Origin: H2-BAC3 sp045863035
GTDB taxonomy: Bacteria > Bacteroidota > Ignavibacteria > Ignavibacteriales > Ignavibacteriaceae
Assembly: GCA_045863035.1 (NCBI GenBank)
Contig: BTUV01000010.1
Coordinates: 1 to 64,000, forward strand
Length of the DNA: 64,000 nucleotides
Direction of reading: 5' to 3'
Shown: positions 1 through 8,939 of the stretch, in pieces
How positions within the stretch are numbered: the first letter of the stretch is position 1
How the letters are laid out: the number at the start of each line of letters is the position of its first letter
Notes under the pieces: generated by a model
The model's database searches: none
The model's input: only the letters and a program-made list of their open reading frames with translations
What the model was told of the DNA's origin: nothing
Program-made: the position numbers and the translations under genes

Positions 1-4
1 ATGT

Positions 5-30
5 GATTGCATCGTCTCATCGGCGTATAT
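5..30. repeat. Half of a hairpin repeat (family A)
   Basis: Bases 5-22 match the right arm of the 63-bp hairpin repeat that forms the array at 46223-46783, including the trailing ATCG. The left arm is cut off by the window edge or absent. It lies just beyond the purine-rich tract that follows the first gene, the same order seen at 46.1 kb. Confidence 0.7.
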
Positions 31-112
31 GGTTTTCGGCGTCGCATGGGTTTCGATGTCGCGGGGTTATCGTGGTATGGGGTTTATCCGTTGTTCCGGT
101 ATCACGTATGCA

Positions 113-166
113 TTCACAATTTTTAATTTTTAATTCTTAATTCTTAATTTTTAATTCTCCATTTTA
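113..166 (-). repeat. Purine-rich tract at a gene's stop codon
   Basis: Read on the minus strand this is a run of near-repeats of GAATTAA/AAATTAA. The stop codon and last few codons of the thioredoxin-like gene (ending at 144) lie inside it. Similar tracts follow at least six other genes in this window in the same sense orientation. Confidence 0.7.
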
Positions 167-686
167 TGCTGCATCCCACCGCGTAGGTTTCGGGTACTGA
201 TACTTCTTTCCCCTCAAGCAGTTCGTTTAATGCATCTTCAAGATACTTTGTCTGCACCCGCTCCGGCTCGCGCCAGTTGTCATCAATTTTTCCGGTATAA
301 ACCAGCCGGCGCTTCTGGTCAAACACATAGAGCTCCGGCGTAGCTTCCGCGCCAAATATCCGCGCTGTCTCCTGCGTTTCATCACGCAGATAAATAAAGT
401 TAAATTGTTGCTTCGCCGCCCGCCTTTTCATCTCTTCAAATGAGTCCTCAGGATATTGCCTCTCATCATTCGGGTTAATTGCAATTATCTGCACCCCTCT
501 GCTGCCGTACCTTGCCTGGATATCCTTAATCCTCTCCTCGTAGGCCTGAACGTACGGGCAATGGTTGCAGCTAAAGATGATAATCAGAATCCCTTTTTCC
601 TTAAACTCTGCCGGGTCATAAACCCGGTCATCTATACCCGGCAGCCGGAATCCGGGCATTTCGTCATGTAATCTGAGATTTGCCAA
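144..686 (-). CDS. Thioredoxin-like / AhpC-TSA family protein
   Basis: This 180-residue cytoplasmic protein has a thioredoxin fold of the redoxin (AhpC/TSA) kind. The active site reads SCNHCPY near residue 40, a CxxC pair, followed by the family's typical INPND and the cis-proline region EATPELYVFD near residue 115. Such proteins act as thiol-disulfide reductases or peroxiredoxin-like enzymes; the substrate cannot be read from sequence. No signal peptide is seen. The start is a TTG preceded by a purine-rich AAGGAAAGGA. The last residues (KWRIKN) and stop fall within a purine-rich repeat tract, so the natural C-terminus may have been replaced. It is divergent from the M14 peptidase gene. Confidence 0.85.
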   Translation of the reverse strand: MANLRLHDEMPGFRLPGIDDRVYDPAEFKEKGILIIIFSCNHCPYVQAYEERIKDIQARYGSRGVQIIAINPNDERQYPEDSFEEMKRRAAKQQFNFIYLRDETQETARIFGAEATPELYVFDQKRRLVYTGKIDDNWREPERVQTKYLEDALNELLEGKEVSVPETYAVGCSIKWRIKN

Positions 687-776
687 TTTGATGTTATCCT
701 TTCCTTCTGATTATTTCGTTTCCGTTAAATTAATCATTATTTTACTTCTGCTAAAAGAAAACCCTTTACAGCTTAG

Positions 777-2234
777 ATGAAACAGATTATTCTCCTATTT
801 TTCATTACGGTGCTTGTTATGAAATCTCATGCACAAAACTTTGCCGGTGATCTTTACCATGCTTATGGTAATTTTCTCGAACGCTCGATGGTAACCAGAC
901 GTTTCCCCCCTGAGGATTATTTAAAGCTGATGGAGCGTCACGTCCAAAACGGGCTTCTCTCAAAAGAGCAGCTTGGGAGTTCCGTTAACGGCAGTGAACT
1001 TAACCTTTACCGGTGGGGGAAGGGTGAAACGCGCATCTTTCTCTGGTCACAGATGCACGGTGATGAGTCAACCGCTTCCCTGGCGCTGCTGGATATATGC
1101 AACCTGCTTGCTGATACCGGTGCATTTAAAAATGAAAAATCATTAATGCACCAGGAAGTTACTTTATATATCCTTCCCATGGTTAACCCTGACGGTGCAG
1201 AGCCATTCACACGGCGCAACAGTATTCACATCGACCTCAATCGCGATGCACGCCGGCTGACTACCCCTGAGGCCCGAATCCTGATGGAAACCTATATCAG
1301 ATTAAAGCCCCATTATGCTTTTAACCTGCATGATCAGCAGCCAAGATACTCCGCCGGTAACTCACATAACGTGGCGGCCATCTCATTTCTTGCGCCCGCC
1401 CCTGATCAGGAAAAGACCATCACCCCAAACCGCCTTCAGGCAATGAAGGTTATTTCAGCAATGACGGAAGTTCTCAATAAAATCATCCCCGGTCACACTG
1501 CTAAATATGATGATACATTTGAACCGCGCGCGTTTGGTGACAACTTTCAGAAACTCGGCGGGGCTACCATCCTTATCGAGTCAGGCGGCTGGCCGGGTGA
1601 CCCCGAAAAACAATTCATCCGGAAATTAAATTTCCTCATCATGCTGGATGCATTCTATCGTATCAGCAAAGGGGGTATCGAGCTCCTTTCAACAGAGCTT
1701 TATGATTTACTCCCCTTTAACGACACCCGTCTCTATGATATTATCTTCAGAAACTGCACCTACCTTGTTAATAATCAGCGCTACACGGTTGATGTTGCGG
1801 TTAATCGCTATGAATCAGTGCAGCCGGATGGAAAATTAGCCGGATATGCCGAAGTTGAAGAAATCGGCGATCTTTCCGTTTTTTATGGTATGGAAGAGTA
1901 TGACCTGAGCGGATACGAAATCCACACCGGCAGCGTACCGGAAAAACAATTTTCCCTTTCTGAGCTTACCCCTCAGATGGTTCAGTCGCTGCGGGAACAG
2001 GGTTTCCATTCAGTCCGAACAAAAGCCCATAAGATTGGCGGAAATTTTAGTAAATTTGGCATTAATCTTATCCTGAATTCAGAACATGCGCACCCGGACC
2101 GTCTTATGCTGAACCGGAATGCCAGTTTTGTTATCAGGAAGGATGCAAAACCGATTTACTTGGTTATCAACGGATACCTTCATTATCCCTCAACGGGAGC
2201 CGGCTTTGTCAGAAATGGTACCATCATCAAATAA
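777..2234 (+). CDS. Secreted M14-family zinc carboxypeptidase
   Basis: This 485-residue protein opens with a signal peptide (hydrophobic residues 4-15, cleavage probably after SHA). The metallocarboxypeptidase M14 signature is visible: zinc ligands H94 and E97 in MHGDEST, the substrate-binding NPDG and NRDA stretches near residues 140-155, third ligand H185 in NLHDQ, and catalytic Glu268 in LIESGGW. It should remove C-terminal residues from peptides in the periplasm or outside the cell. The last 190 residues are a non-catalytic extension of unknown role. It is followed after 8 nt by the ECF sigma factor gene and may be co-transcribed with it. The family is clear; the substrate is not. Confidence 0.88.
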   Translation: MKQIILLFFITVLVMKSHAQNFAGDLYHAYGNFLERSMVTRRFPPEDYLKLMERHVQNGLLSKEQLGSSVNGSELNLYRWGKGETRIFLWSQMHGDESTASLALLDICNLLADTGAFKNEKSLMHQEVTLYILPMVNPDGAEPFTRRNSIHIDLNRDARRLTTPEARILMETYIRLKPHYAFNLHDQQPRYSAGNSHNVAAISFLAPAPDQEKTITPNRLQAMKVISAMTEVLNKIIPGHTAKYDDTFEPRAFGDNFQKLGGATILIESGGWPGDPEKQFIRKLNFLIMLDAFYRISKGGIELLSTELYDLLPFNDTRLYDIIFRNCTYLVNNQRYTVDVAVNRYESVQPDGKLAGYAEVEEIGDLSVFYGMEEYDLSGYEIHTGSVPEKQFSLSELTPQMVQSLREQGFHSVRTKAHKIGGNFSKFGINLILNSEHAHPDRLMLNRNASFVIRKDAKPIYLVINGYLHYPSTGAGFVRNGTIIK

Positions 2235-2242
2235 AGATTTTC

Positions 2243-2833
2243 ATGAGTAATACGTATAACAGTCAGGATCCTCTCTACGCAGACTTCGAGCGGGAAGCAG
2301 TGCCTCACATGGATGCACTTCACAACTTCGCTCTGCGCCTGACCGGAGACGAGGATGATGCAAACGACCTCCTTCAGGAGACCTACCTCAGGGCTTTCCG
2401 TTTCTTCGATAAGTTCGAGAAAGGAACCAACTGCAAGGCATGGCTGTTTCGAATAATGAAAAACTCATACATCAATGCTTACCAGAAGAAAAAGAAAACA
2501 CCGGTTCAGCTTGATTATGAGGAAGTTGAAAAATATTATGAGAATGTTAAACCATCCAACCCCGATGATGCACATCTTACCTCTGATACATTTGAAAGTC
2601 TCCTTGATGATGAAGTATCACAGGCAATCGCAAAGCTGCCGGAGGACTTCAGAACAGTGATTATTCTGACTGATATCGAAGGATTTACCTATGAAGAGGT
2701 CGCCGAGTTTGTTGACTGTCCTATAGGAACCGTCCGCTCGCGGCTTCATCGTGCCCGCAAAATGCTCTACACAGAGCTTCAGGGCTATGCTCAGGAGAAG
2801 GGGTATCTCAAGAGCGATGAGAGGATGGTTTGA
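2243..2833 (+). CDS. ECF-type RNA polymerase sigma factor (SigR/RpoE-like)
   Basis: A 196-residue extracytoplasmic-function sigma factor. Region 2 lies at about 20-90, with DDANDLLQETYLRAF and GTNCKAWLFRIM as in the SigR-like group that usually pairs with zinc anti-sigma factors. Region 4 lies at about 125-180, with the helix-turn-helix FTYEEVAEFVDCPIGTVRSR. It directs RNA polymerase to a stress regulon, not deducible here. The gene is followed directly by its likely anti-sigma factor, with stop and start only 2 nt apart, so the two are almost certainly translated together. The universal stress protein gene follows in the same run, which suggests one stress-response operon. Confidence 0.92.
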   Translation: MSNTYNSQDPLYADFEREAVPHMDALHNFALRLTGDEDDANDLLQETYLRAFRFFDKFEKGTNCKAWLFRIMKNSYINAYQKKKKTPVQLDYEEVEKYYENVKPSNPDDAHLTSDTFESLLDDEVSQAIAKLPEDFRTVIILTDIEGFTYEEVAEFVDCPIGTVRSRLHRARKMLYTELQGYAQEKGYLKSDERMV

Positions 2834-2835
2834 GC

Positions 2836-3657
2836 ATGGATATCCGCTTCGCCATAACCGCACTCGCTGACGGAGAAATTAACGACATAAAAGAAGCTGA
2901 ACGGCTTCATAGTAAAATATCATCAGACAGAGATTTAGCCATTGAATATGAAGTGCAGCGCACGGTTAAAAAAACTGTCCGCGCGCGCTGTGCCTTTCAC
3001 CCTTGTCCGGAAGAACTAAAAAGTAAGATTTTAAATGAAATAAAACGCAGCGGCTCAAAGAAAACCACAACGGTTTTTTACCCTCGCTTTACTATTAGTG
3101 TTGCCGCGGCAGCAGTCATTCTGATCGGCGTGTTTATTCTGAACTCCTTAACCACCAGCCAGAACCTGATAGCCGTACAGTCAGGTACAAACAATATGAT
3201 AGTTCAGGCGGTTACTAATTTTGCCAGCATAAAAGCCGGCGAGCTCACCCCGCAGATTGTTACTGCTGATGCTTCAAAAATTAAGGCGTTTTTTAACCAG
3301 AACGGGGTGCAATATGCAACCGCCATCCCTTCTATGAGGGGTTGTTCACTGCTGGGGGGGGTAGTCTCTGAAGATAACGGTGAAAAACTTGCGCATCATG
3401 TTTATGCCGATCCCGAAGGAAAGCTCATTTATGTCTTCCAGGCGGACGAGGCACATTTCCTTCTGAAAAAAACCCTTGCTCTTTCGGATGAGTTATGGGA
3501 AAAACTTGAAACAGAAAAACAATATTTCGCCGAGCGCGACAATTTCTCTCTCGCTGTTTTCCGTAACGGCAGAAACATTTCCGCTGTTGTTTCTGATCAA
3601 AACCTTGCTACTCTAAAGGAAGAACTTTCAACTTATTATACTAACGGAGTCAACTGA
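2836..3657 (+). CDS. Membrane-anchored anti-sigma factor
   Basis: This 273-residue protein follows the ECF sigma gene by 2 nt and is the likely partner that holds it inactive. I take the ATG at 2836; a TTG at 2830 would overlap the sigma stop. The N-terminal half resembles anti-sigma domains, with a VKKTVRAR...CPEELKSKI segment. One membrane segment lies at about residues 93-112, and the C-terminal 160 residues would be periplasmic. In place of the usual HxxxCxxC zinc motif it has closely spaced C52, H55 and C57 (CAFHPC), so metal or redox sensing is possible but not shown. A universal stress protein gene starts 1 nt after its stop. Confidence 0.8.
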   Translation: MDIRFAITALADGEINDIKEAERLHSKISSDRDLAIEYEVQRTVKKTVRARCAFHPCPEELKSKILNEIKRSGSKKTTTVFYPRFTISVAAAAVILIGVFILNSLTTSQNLIAVQSGTNNMIVQAVTNFASIKAGELTPQIVTADASKIKAFFNQNGVQYATAIPSMRGCSLLGGVVSEDNGEKLAHHVYADPEGKLIYVFQADEAHFLLKKTLALSDELWEKLETEKQYFAERDNFSLAVFRNGRNISAVVSDQNLATLKEELSTYYTNGVN

Positions 3658-3658
3658 T

Positions 3659-4117
3659 ATGGTTACTATCTCTAACGTCCTCCTCTCAACTGATTTCAGT
3701 GATTTTTCACTATCCGCCGCAGACTACGCAATAACTGTTGCCAGACTCAATAACGCCACTCTGCATCTGCTTCACGTAGTCGAAAAAACTCCGCCGATTC
3801 TGGCAATTCGCTCGCTTGACCTCTCTGAAGACAAAATCCTCAAGGGTATCTTATCAGAAGCTGAGGAAAATCTTGGCAAAGTAGTAAAAAAACTTGAAGC
3901 TGAGTCAGGTCTTAAAGTGGTGGCCTCTGTTGTCCGCGGGATTGACTATCAAGAAATTGTGGACTATGCTGCCGGCAACAAGATTGACATGATTGTCATT
4001 GCAACGCATGGGCGCACTGGTCTGCTTCACACCCTCATTGGCTCAGTGGCAGAAAAGGTAATCCGCTACTCAAAAGTGCCGGTCTTGGTCGTAACTCCGG
4101 GTGAGGCAAAATCCTAA
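3659..4117 (+). CDS. Universal stress protein (UspA family)
   Basis: A 152-residue single-domain UspA protein. The ATP-binding signature near the C-terminus is visible as ATHGRTG followed nine residues later by GSVAEKV, so it probably belongs to the nucleotide-binding branch. The N-terminal ILLSTDFSDFS is the typical first strand and loop. These soluble proteins help cells survive starvation and oxidative stress, by mechanisms that vary. It lies 1 nt downstream of the anti-sigma factor gene and probably shares its transcript, so it may be one output of that sigma factor. About 200 nt of non-coding DNA follow. Confidence 0.92.
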   Translation: MVTISNVLLSTDFSDFSLSAADYAITVARLNNATLHLLHVVEKTPPILAIRSLDLSEDKILKGILSEAEENLGKVVKKLEAESGLKVVASVVRGIDYQEIVDYAAGNKIDMIVIATHGRTGLLHTLIGSVAEKVIRYSKVPVLVVTPGEAKS

Positions 4118-4315
4118 AGCATCTGCCCCTTTCACCGGTTTTATCAATTTTTACCCCGTTTACTTCCGGTCTGATACCCTCAGAACCTGTTTTCAGACCG
4201 GAAATACCTCAAAAATACCCCTGTTCAGTCTTCTTATGAACGTAAATCTCCGGTCAAGTTGGTTTTCAGGTAATGTTTTAGTAACTTTAAAATCTATTTT
4301 TTTTACGGCATTGTA

Positions 4316-4696
4316 ATGGCAAAAACTAAAAACATCGAATACTATTGTAAATTCTGCCAGTCGGTTACCAAAATGGAACGGACTGCGGAAACTGTCAGCG
4401 GGGACGAGAACAAGGTGTGGGCAAAGTGCAAAAAATGCCGTCAGAAAATGATTGTTGATCTTACTCAGTATGAGGAAGCCGTAAAAAGCAAAGTACCCGA
4501 ACTTGATACAGCAACAGGTATAACCTATTCCCCCGCCAGATCATTTAACGTGGGAGATTCTCTCTTCCATGAAAAATTGAATGATTTTGGCGTAGTTGTT
4601 TCTAAGGAAACTACCTCCGGCGGCAGAAGTTCTATCGTAGTAAAATTTCAGAATTCAGGCGAAAAAAAATTAATCGAAACAATAAATCCACAGTAA
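4316..4696 (+). CDS. Zinc-ribbon protein with CarD/DUF3553-like C-terminal domain
   Basis: A 126-residue protein of unknown function. The N-terminal 50 residues hold two cysteine pairs, CKFC and CKKC, about 28 residues apart, which look like a zinc ribbon. Residues 75-125 (FNVGDSLFHEKLNDFGVVV ... GEKKLIE) resemble the small beta-barrel found in CarD-like and DUF3553 proteins, which bind RNA polymerase or nucleic acids. It could be a transcription- or ribosome-associated factor. The rpsU gene starts 16 nt after its stop, consistent with a shared transcript. Family assignment is by pattern only. Confidence 0.65.
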   Translation: MAKTKNIEYYCKFCQSVTKMERTAETVSGDENKVWAKCKKCRQKMIVDLTQYEEAVKSKVPELDTATGITYSPARSFNVGDSLFHEKLNDFGVVVSKETTSGGRSSIVVKFQNSGEKKLIETINPQ

Positions 4697-4712
4697 AAGG
4701 CAGGTGAAATAA

Positions 4713-4907
4713 GTGGTAGGTATTACCTTACAGGAGAACGAAAATATTGATAAAGCGTTAAAGCGCTTTAAGAAAAAATATGAGCGTTCCGGTGTGCTTA
4801 AAGAGTTCAAGAAAAGAACTTTTTTTGTAAAACCTTCTGTTAAAAAGAGAATGGAAAAGATTAAGGCCGCTCGCAGAGCGTACAGAATGGATCAGCTTTC
4901 CGACTAA
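4713..4907 (+). CDS. rpsU: 30S ribosomal protein S21
   Basis: A 64-residue, highly basic protein with the standard S21 plan: MVGITLQENENIDKALKRFK followed by a kinked lysine/arginine-rich second helix (RMEKIKAARRAYR). S21 sits on the 30S platform near the 3' end of 16S rRNA and helps start translation. The start codon is GTG, chosen because AGGTGA lies 5 nt upstream and the N-terminus matches the family. It shares a transcript with the zinc-ribbon gene upstream, and a strong intrinsic terminator follows within 15 nt. Confidence 0.95.
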   Translation: MVGITLQENENIDKALKRFKKKYERSGVLKEFKKRTFFVKPSVKKRMEKIKAARRAYRMDQLSD

Positions 4908-4920
4908 TTTTCAGAATTGA

Positions 4921-4960
4921 GGGAACCTGACACCTGCTGTTCAGGTTCCCGTTTTTTTTC
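4921..4960 (+). terminator. Intrinsic terminator after rpsU
   Basis: A perfect 10-bp stem (GGGAACCTGA paired with TCAGGTTCCC, 10-nt loop) is followed directly by G and eight T. It ends the zinc-ribbon/rpsU transcript. Confidence 0.92.
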
Positions 4961-5003
4961 TTAACACTTTTTTACTCCCCAAAATATATTCAAACCCCCC
5001 GTT

Positions 5004-5852
5004 TTACAAACTGATTGGCGACTCAGTTCTCCGTTTCTTTAAGTAATATTTCTCAAGATGTTTTGTTATCACCTCGTAGGCCTCATCAACCGTATTGCAG
5101 AACTTAAAAAGATCCAGATCCTCTTTGTTAATCATACCGTGTTCAACAAGAGAGTCCCAGTTTACTAATGACTTCCAATACTTCTCATCATATACCACGA
5201 TGCAGAGCTTTTTCTTAATCTTCATAGTCTGCACCAGCGTAAGTATTTCAAAAAGCTCATCCATTGTACCGAATCCCCCCGGAAATGCTACCAGCGCCTT
5301 TGCCAGATAAGCAAACCAAAACTTTCTCATAAAGAAGTAATGGAAATCAAACGAAAGCTGAGGGGTCACATATTTATTACCCGACTGTTCAAACGGCAGA
5401 CTGATGTTAAGCCCGACTGAATAACCCCCGCCTGCTTTTGCTCCCTTGTTGGCTGCTTCCATCAGACCCGGTCCACCGCCGGTGCAGACGATAAAGCGCT
5501 TTTCATCCAGACCCAGATCAATAGACCATCGGGTTATCCTTCTTGAAAGCTCAACAGCATCTTCATAATATTTGGACATATCAAGCAGCACCTGGCTTTT
5601 GCGAAGCTGCTCAGCAAAATTCGCGGTGGTTTTTGGATCCGCGGTTTTTATCTTATTATAATTTTTCTGCGCTTCTTTTCGAGGCAGGAGCCGTGCGGAT
5701 CCGAAGAATACGATGGTATCCCACACGTTCAGTTTTCCAAAGCGTGCTTCCGGTTCAACATATTCTGACATTATTCTTATCAGCCGTGCATCCGGTGAGT
5801 GAAGAAAATCCAGACTTTCGTAGGCCTTTAATTTCTTTTTTTCATCAGCCAT
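5004..5852 (-). CDS. LOG family protein (TIGR00730, lysine decarboxylase-like fold)
   Basis: A 282-residue Rossmann-fold protein with both LOG signatures: TGGGPGLMEAANKGA near residue 125 and PGGFGTMDE near residue 190. Well-studied LOG proteins are cytokinin riboside 5'-monophosphate phosphoribohydrolases, splitting N6-modified AMP into base and ribose phosphate; many bacterial members remove AMP-type nucleotides or have unknown roles. The first 75 residues are a family-variable extension. It is cytoplasmic and monocistronic: rpsU is convergent downstream and the PBP4 gene is divergent upstream. The old name lysine decarboxylase should not be used. Confidence 0.88.
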   Translation of the reverse strand: MADEKKKLKAYESLDFLHSPDARLIRIMSEYVEPEARFGKLNVWDTIVFFGSARLLPRKEAQKNYNKIKTADPKTTANFAEQLRKSQVLLDMSKYYEDAVELSRRITRWSIDLGLDEKRFIVCTGGGPGLMEAANKGAKAGGGYSVGLNISLPFEQSGNKYVTPQLSFDFHYFFMRKFWFAYLAKALVAFPGGFGTMDELFEILTLVQTMKIKKKLCIVVYDEKYWKSLVNWDSLVEHGMINKEDLDLFKFCNTVDEAYEVITKHLEKYYLKKRRTESPISL

Positions 5853-5980
5853 ATTTTTACCCGATTATTTCCTATTCATAAATTATTGAATTACTTATAT
5901 TTAGATTTGTTTTGCTCATTATTCACTTGAAGGGTGATCGCGGTGGTCACCGTAAAAATGAATTAATATACTTCAAAGGT

Positions 5981-7249
5981 ATGAATTTTTTTATTCTTTT
6001 TCTTCTCATTTCGTTCTTAGCCAATGCAGCGGTAACCCCTGGTCCGCTGACAACTGAAAAAATTGATGAGATTCTTGCTAAACTACCCAGGGGAACAAAA
6101 TTTTCCGTTCTGGCTATAAATCCGCTTACGGGTGATACTATTTACCAGAAAAACCCGGTGGAAATTCTCATCCCGGCATCAAACACAAAACTCTATACCA
6201 CTTTTACTGCAATCCAGAAACTCGGTAAAGACTACCGCATGAAGACCTCCCTCTTCTCCCCTGACCGCACTCTGGAGGATGGCGTTATTGACGGCAATCT
6301 TTATCTCAAAGGGTTCGGGAATCCCCTTCTCACATCAGAAGACCTTTCATCCATGGCAGAGGAGTTGCGCAGCATGGGTATTATGAGCATAAACGGAGAT
6401 ATCGTGGGAGATGACAGTTATTTTGACAAAGCATACTCACGTGAAGACTGGATAGAAGATGAGGCAAATCTCGCACCCTTAGCTCCGGTTTCGGCTTTGG
6501 TAGTTGACCGTAATAAAAAGCAGGTGGTGAAAGTCCGCCGGAAACGAAAAAGAATTACCTATATAAATGTTGCCGATCCGGCTTTAAACGCGGCGGAAAT
6601 TCTATATAAAGCGCTTAAGGAAAAAGGAATCTACGTAGGAGGCAGACCGGCTAAAGGGAGTACACCGGAAGGTTCGCATGAACTTGCATACCGGAGTGTT
6701 CCGCTACAGGAGGTAATTTCCATCGTTAACAAAAGGAGTGACAATTTTCTGGCGGAGTGCCTCTTCAAAGTGGTCGGAGCAGCAGAAAGCGGTACTGAGG
6801 GAAGCGGATTTCATGCATCAAAGGCAGTAAAAAAATTCCTTGATCAGAATGATATATACGACGAAGGCACAGAGATTGTTGACGGTTCGGGGCTTTCAAG
6901 GTTTAACCTCACCTCCGCCGCCGCGCTGACCAGTCTGCTTGAGTGGGCATATTTTCATCCCAACTATTTTGATAATATATACAACAGTCTCTCAATCGCC
7001 GGAGTTGACGGCACTCTGACCGGACGGATGAAAAAAGGTTCGGCAATGCACAACTTCAGAGGAAAGACCGGAACACTTCGCGGAACTTCAGCAGTATCCG
7101 GCTACCTGAAAACCATTTCAGGTGATGATCTGATTGTTTCAATCATATTCTTTTATCATGCAAAGGGGCAAAGCTACTGGAAATCAGTTGAAGACAGAAT
7201 TATAGGTCTGCTGGCTTCCGAGTTTATTGAATATGAAGACGAGATTTAG
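5981..7249 (+). CDS. dacB: D-alanyl-D-alanine carboxypeptidase/endopeptidase, PBP4 type
   Basis: A 422-residue periplasmic class C penicillin-binding protein (peptidase S13). All three active-site motifs are visible: S67-N-T-K70, S253-D-N, and K362-T-G. It trims the terminal D-alanine of peptidoglycan stems or cuts cross-links. I place the start at 5981, where a signal peptide begins (NFFILFLLISFLANA); an in-frame upstream extension to 5912 would bury the signal peptide and is less likely. The gene is divergent from the LOG gene. Its stop codon abuts a purine-rich tract that runs to about 7280. Confidence 0.92.
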   Translation: MNFFILFLLISFLANAAVTPGPLTTEKIDEILAKLPRGTKFSVLAINPLTGDTIYQKNPVEILIPASNTKLYTTFTAIQKLGKDYRMKTSLFSPDRTLEDGVIDGNLYLKGFGNPLLTSEDLSSMAEELRSMGIMSINGDIVGDDSYFDKAYSREDWIEDEANLAPLAPVSALVVDRNKKQVVKVRRKRKRITYINVADPALNAAEILYKALKEKGIYVGGRPAKGSTPEGSHELAYRSVPLQEVISIVNKRSDNFLAECLFKVVGAAESGTEGSGFHASKAVKKFLDQNDIYDEGTEIVDGSGLSRFNLTSAAALTSLLEWAYFHPNYFDNIYNSLSIAGVDGTLTGRMKKGSAMHNFRGKTGTLRGTSAVSGYLKTISGDDLIVSIIFFYHAKGQSYWKSVEDRIIGLLASEFIEYEDEI

Positions 7250-7282
7250 TTGAGAATTGAGAAATGAGAGTTGAAAATTTTT
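7247..7282 (+). repeat. Purine-rich tract at a gene's stop codon
   Basis: The tract starts at the dacB stop codon and reads as near-repeats of GAGAATTGA/GAGAAATGA on the coding strand. It resembles the tracts after six other genes in this window. Confidence 0.55.
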
Positions 7283-7592
7283 TGAACCAGCATGCATACA
7301 TCGCGAATGTGTAGCCGAAACACCACTTCCAGATGACTACGTTTAACACGATTGTGTCATTATTGTAGAAAATCAAATCGCACCCAAAGAATAAAACCGC
7401 GAAGTGGTTACATTATTCCGATCAGCAAAAATCAACGCTGAGTAAGCATCCGTATAATCCGCGTGCAAAGATCAGGATTGCCACGATTATCAGGATTGTT
7501 CATGATAAACTCTTCAGAGGTAGAATTATTCCGCTCGTTTATAATTTATACCCATACAATATTTCCTTGACTGAAAGAGTAAAAAATAATAT
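7283..7592. other. Intergenic region, nothing recognised
   Basis: About 310 bp between convergent genes. No convincing reading frame, RNA gene or strong hairpin was seen. Confidence 0.5.
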
Positions 7593-8939
7593 TTATTTTA
7601 AAAGTAAAAGTTTTTGTGTCCTTTTTTCATTCCTGAATATTCCTGTAACAAAATAAACTCCGGAACCCAAACTTCTGCCGTCAACACGAAACAGACGCCT
7701 GCCTCTCTCAGAATAGCCATCAAAAATCTGTACGACACGTTCACCTTCTACAGTATATATCATCAATGAGAAGTTTCCATTCTCAGGTAAATATACTTCA
7801 ACGGTAGTTTCCGGATTAAATGGATTTGGGTAGTTTTGAAGCATCTCAAATTTTTTATCAATTACATTTCCACCCTCTTCCTCTGAAGATGTCAATGCTG
7901 GTTTTGTGTCAAATGTTAATGTCTTCCACTCATTATTGTAAGTCTCAAAAGCCCAATCACTCACGCCTGCTTCTAAAATCCGGTATGTGGAGTTGCCACT
8001 TCCGCCGTAAAAATCCATTCCGATTTGAATGACCGCTTTTCCTGTGATGCGGTACTTTATTTCAGTATAATATGAAGTATGCTGCGGGCTTGTTGCAGCA
8101 CGTGGCCATTGTGAATTCCAGAAATGCCAAATTGTATCACGATGCTGATGCGGGTAGAATACTAAGAAACCGTTTTCAGTGTTTGCAGGCATTGGCTTAT
8201 GTTCGTCAAACCCCGGAGGAAAGAATGGATAACGCCAGTAGAGTCCGCCATCAGAAGTCTGATTAAAACCAGAAGTATATTCATCGGTAGTCAGTAATAT
8301 ATCTCCTGAAACTGTTCTTGCATATAATCTCAGGTAATCAATTTCAACTTTAACCGGCATATCAAAATTATTATCGGTAATCACTGCTGCCCACGCAACA
8401 ACCTGGTTGATATTCGGATTTGAATGTGACGGATTGTTGGGGTGGTGAATCTTGTAATACGGCCAGTGAACTTCAGGCGGAATTCTGTCATTCACAACTG
8501 ACTGTCCAGTCTCTTCTATTGGCAATACAGATCCGTTTGATGAAATTTTGTAATGAATATTTCCATCCGCGCGAACAAAAGTATTACTCAACAGAACATC
8601 ATTAACATAAACTTTGGCGTAAATAATTCTGTTTAACCCTGCTTCCTTAGTTGAAAGGTAATAGGGTTGTCCGGAATTAAACGGAGGCATTGTGTATCGG
8701 GCATAAAACATAAACGGCTCACCTGCATTCAATTGCCGCGCTTCAAGTAAATAAGTGTTAGCTGACAATTTTGTCATCGGTGTAAAATTCCAATTGCCCG
8801 TTGTAACGATTTCGGGATTAACTGGCTCAAAATAAGGAAAAACAATAGTTATCCTATTCGGGAAAGATTCCGGCTGGGCATAGGTGAGATTAAAAATGGA
8901 CAAAGCCGCGAAAGTCAAAGAAACTAATAAACGGTTCAT
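7593..8939 (-). CDS. Secreted protein with T9SS C-terminal sorting domain
   Basis: A 448-residue protein of unknown function. It starts with a signal peptide (RLLVSLTFAALSIFNLTYA), which sets the start at 8939, 9 nt after an AGGAGAG ribosome-binding site; an upstream in-frame extension to 9095 is non-coding. The C-terminal 80 residues are a type IX secretion sorting domain: NYPNPFNPETTVEVYL, the middle strand YTVEGERVVQIFDG, and a final SGVYFVTG...KLLLLK. The central part is rich in tryptophan, tyrosine and histidine with a beta-sandwich look, perhaps carbohydrate-binding, but I recognise no family. The protein should reach the cell surface or medium. It stands alone. Confidence 0.85.
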   Translation of the reverse strand: MNRLLVSLTFAALSIFNLTYAQPESFPNRITIVFPYFEPVNPEIVTTGNWNFTPMTKLSANTYLLEARQLNAGEPFMFYARYTMPPFNSGQPYYLSTKEAGLNRIIYAKVYVNDVLLSNTFVRADGNIHYKISSNGSVLPIEETGQSVVNDRIPPEVHWPYYKIHHPNNPSHSNPNINQVVAWAAVITDNNFDMPVKVEIDYLRLYARTVSGDILLTTDEYTSGFNQTSDGGLYWRYPFFPPGFDEHKPMPANTENGFLVFYPHQHRDTIWHFWNSQWPRAATSPQHTSYYTEIKYRITGKAVIQIGMDFYGGSGNSTYRILEAGVSDWAFETYNNEWKTLTFDTKPALTSSEEEGGNVIDKKFEMLQNYPNPFNPETTVEVYLPENGNFSLMIYTVEGERVVQIFDGYSERGRRLFRVDGRSLGSGVYFVTGIFRNEKRTQKLLLLK

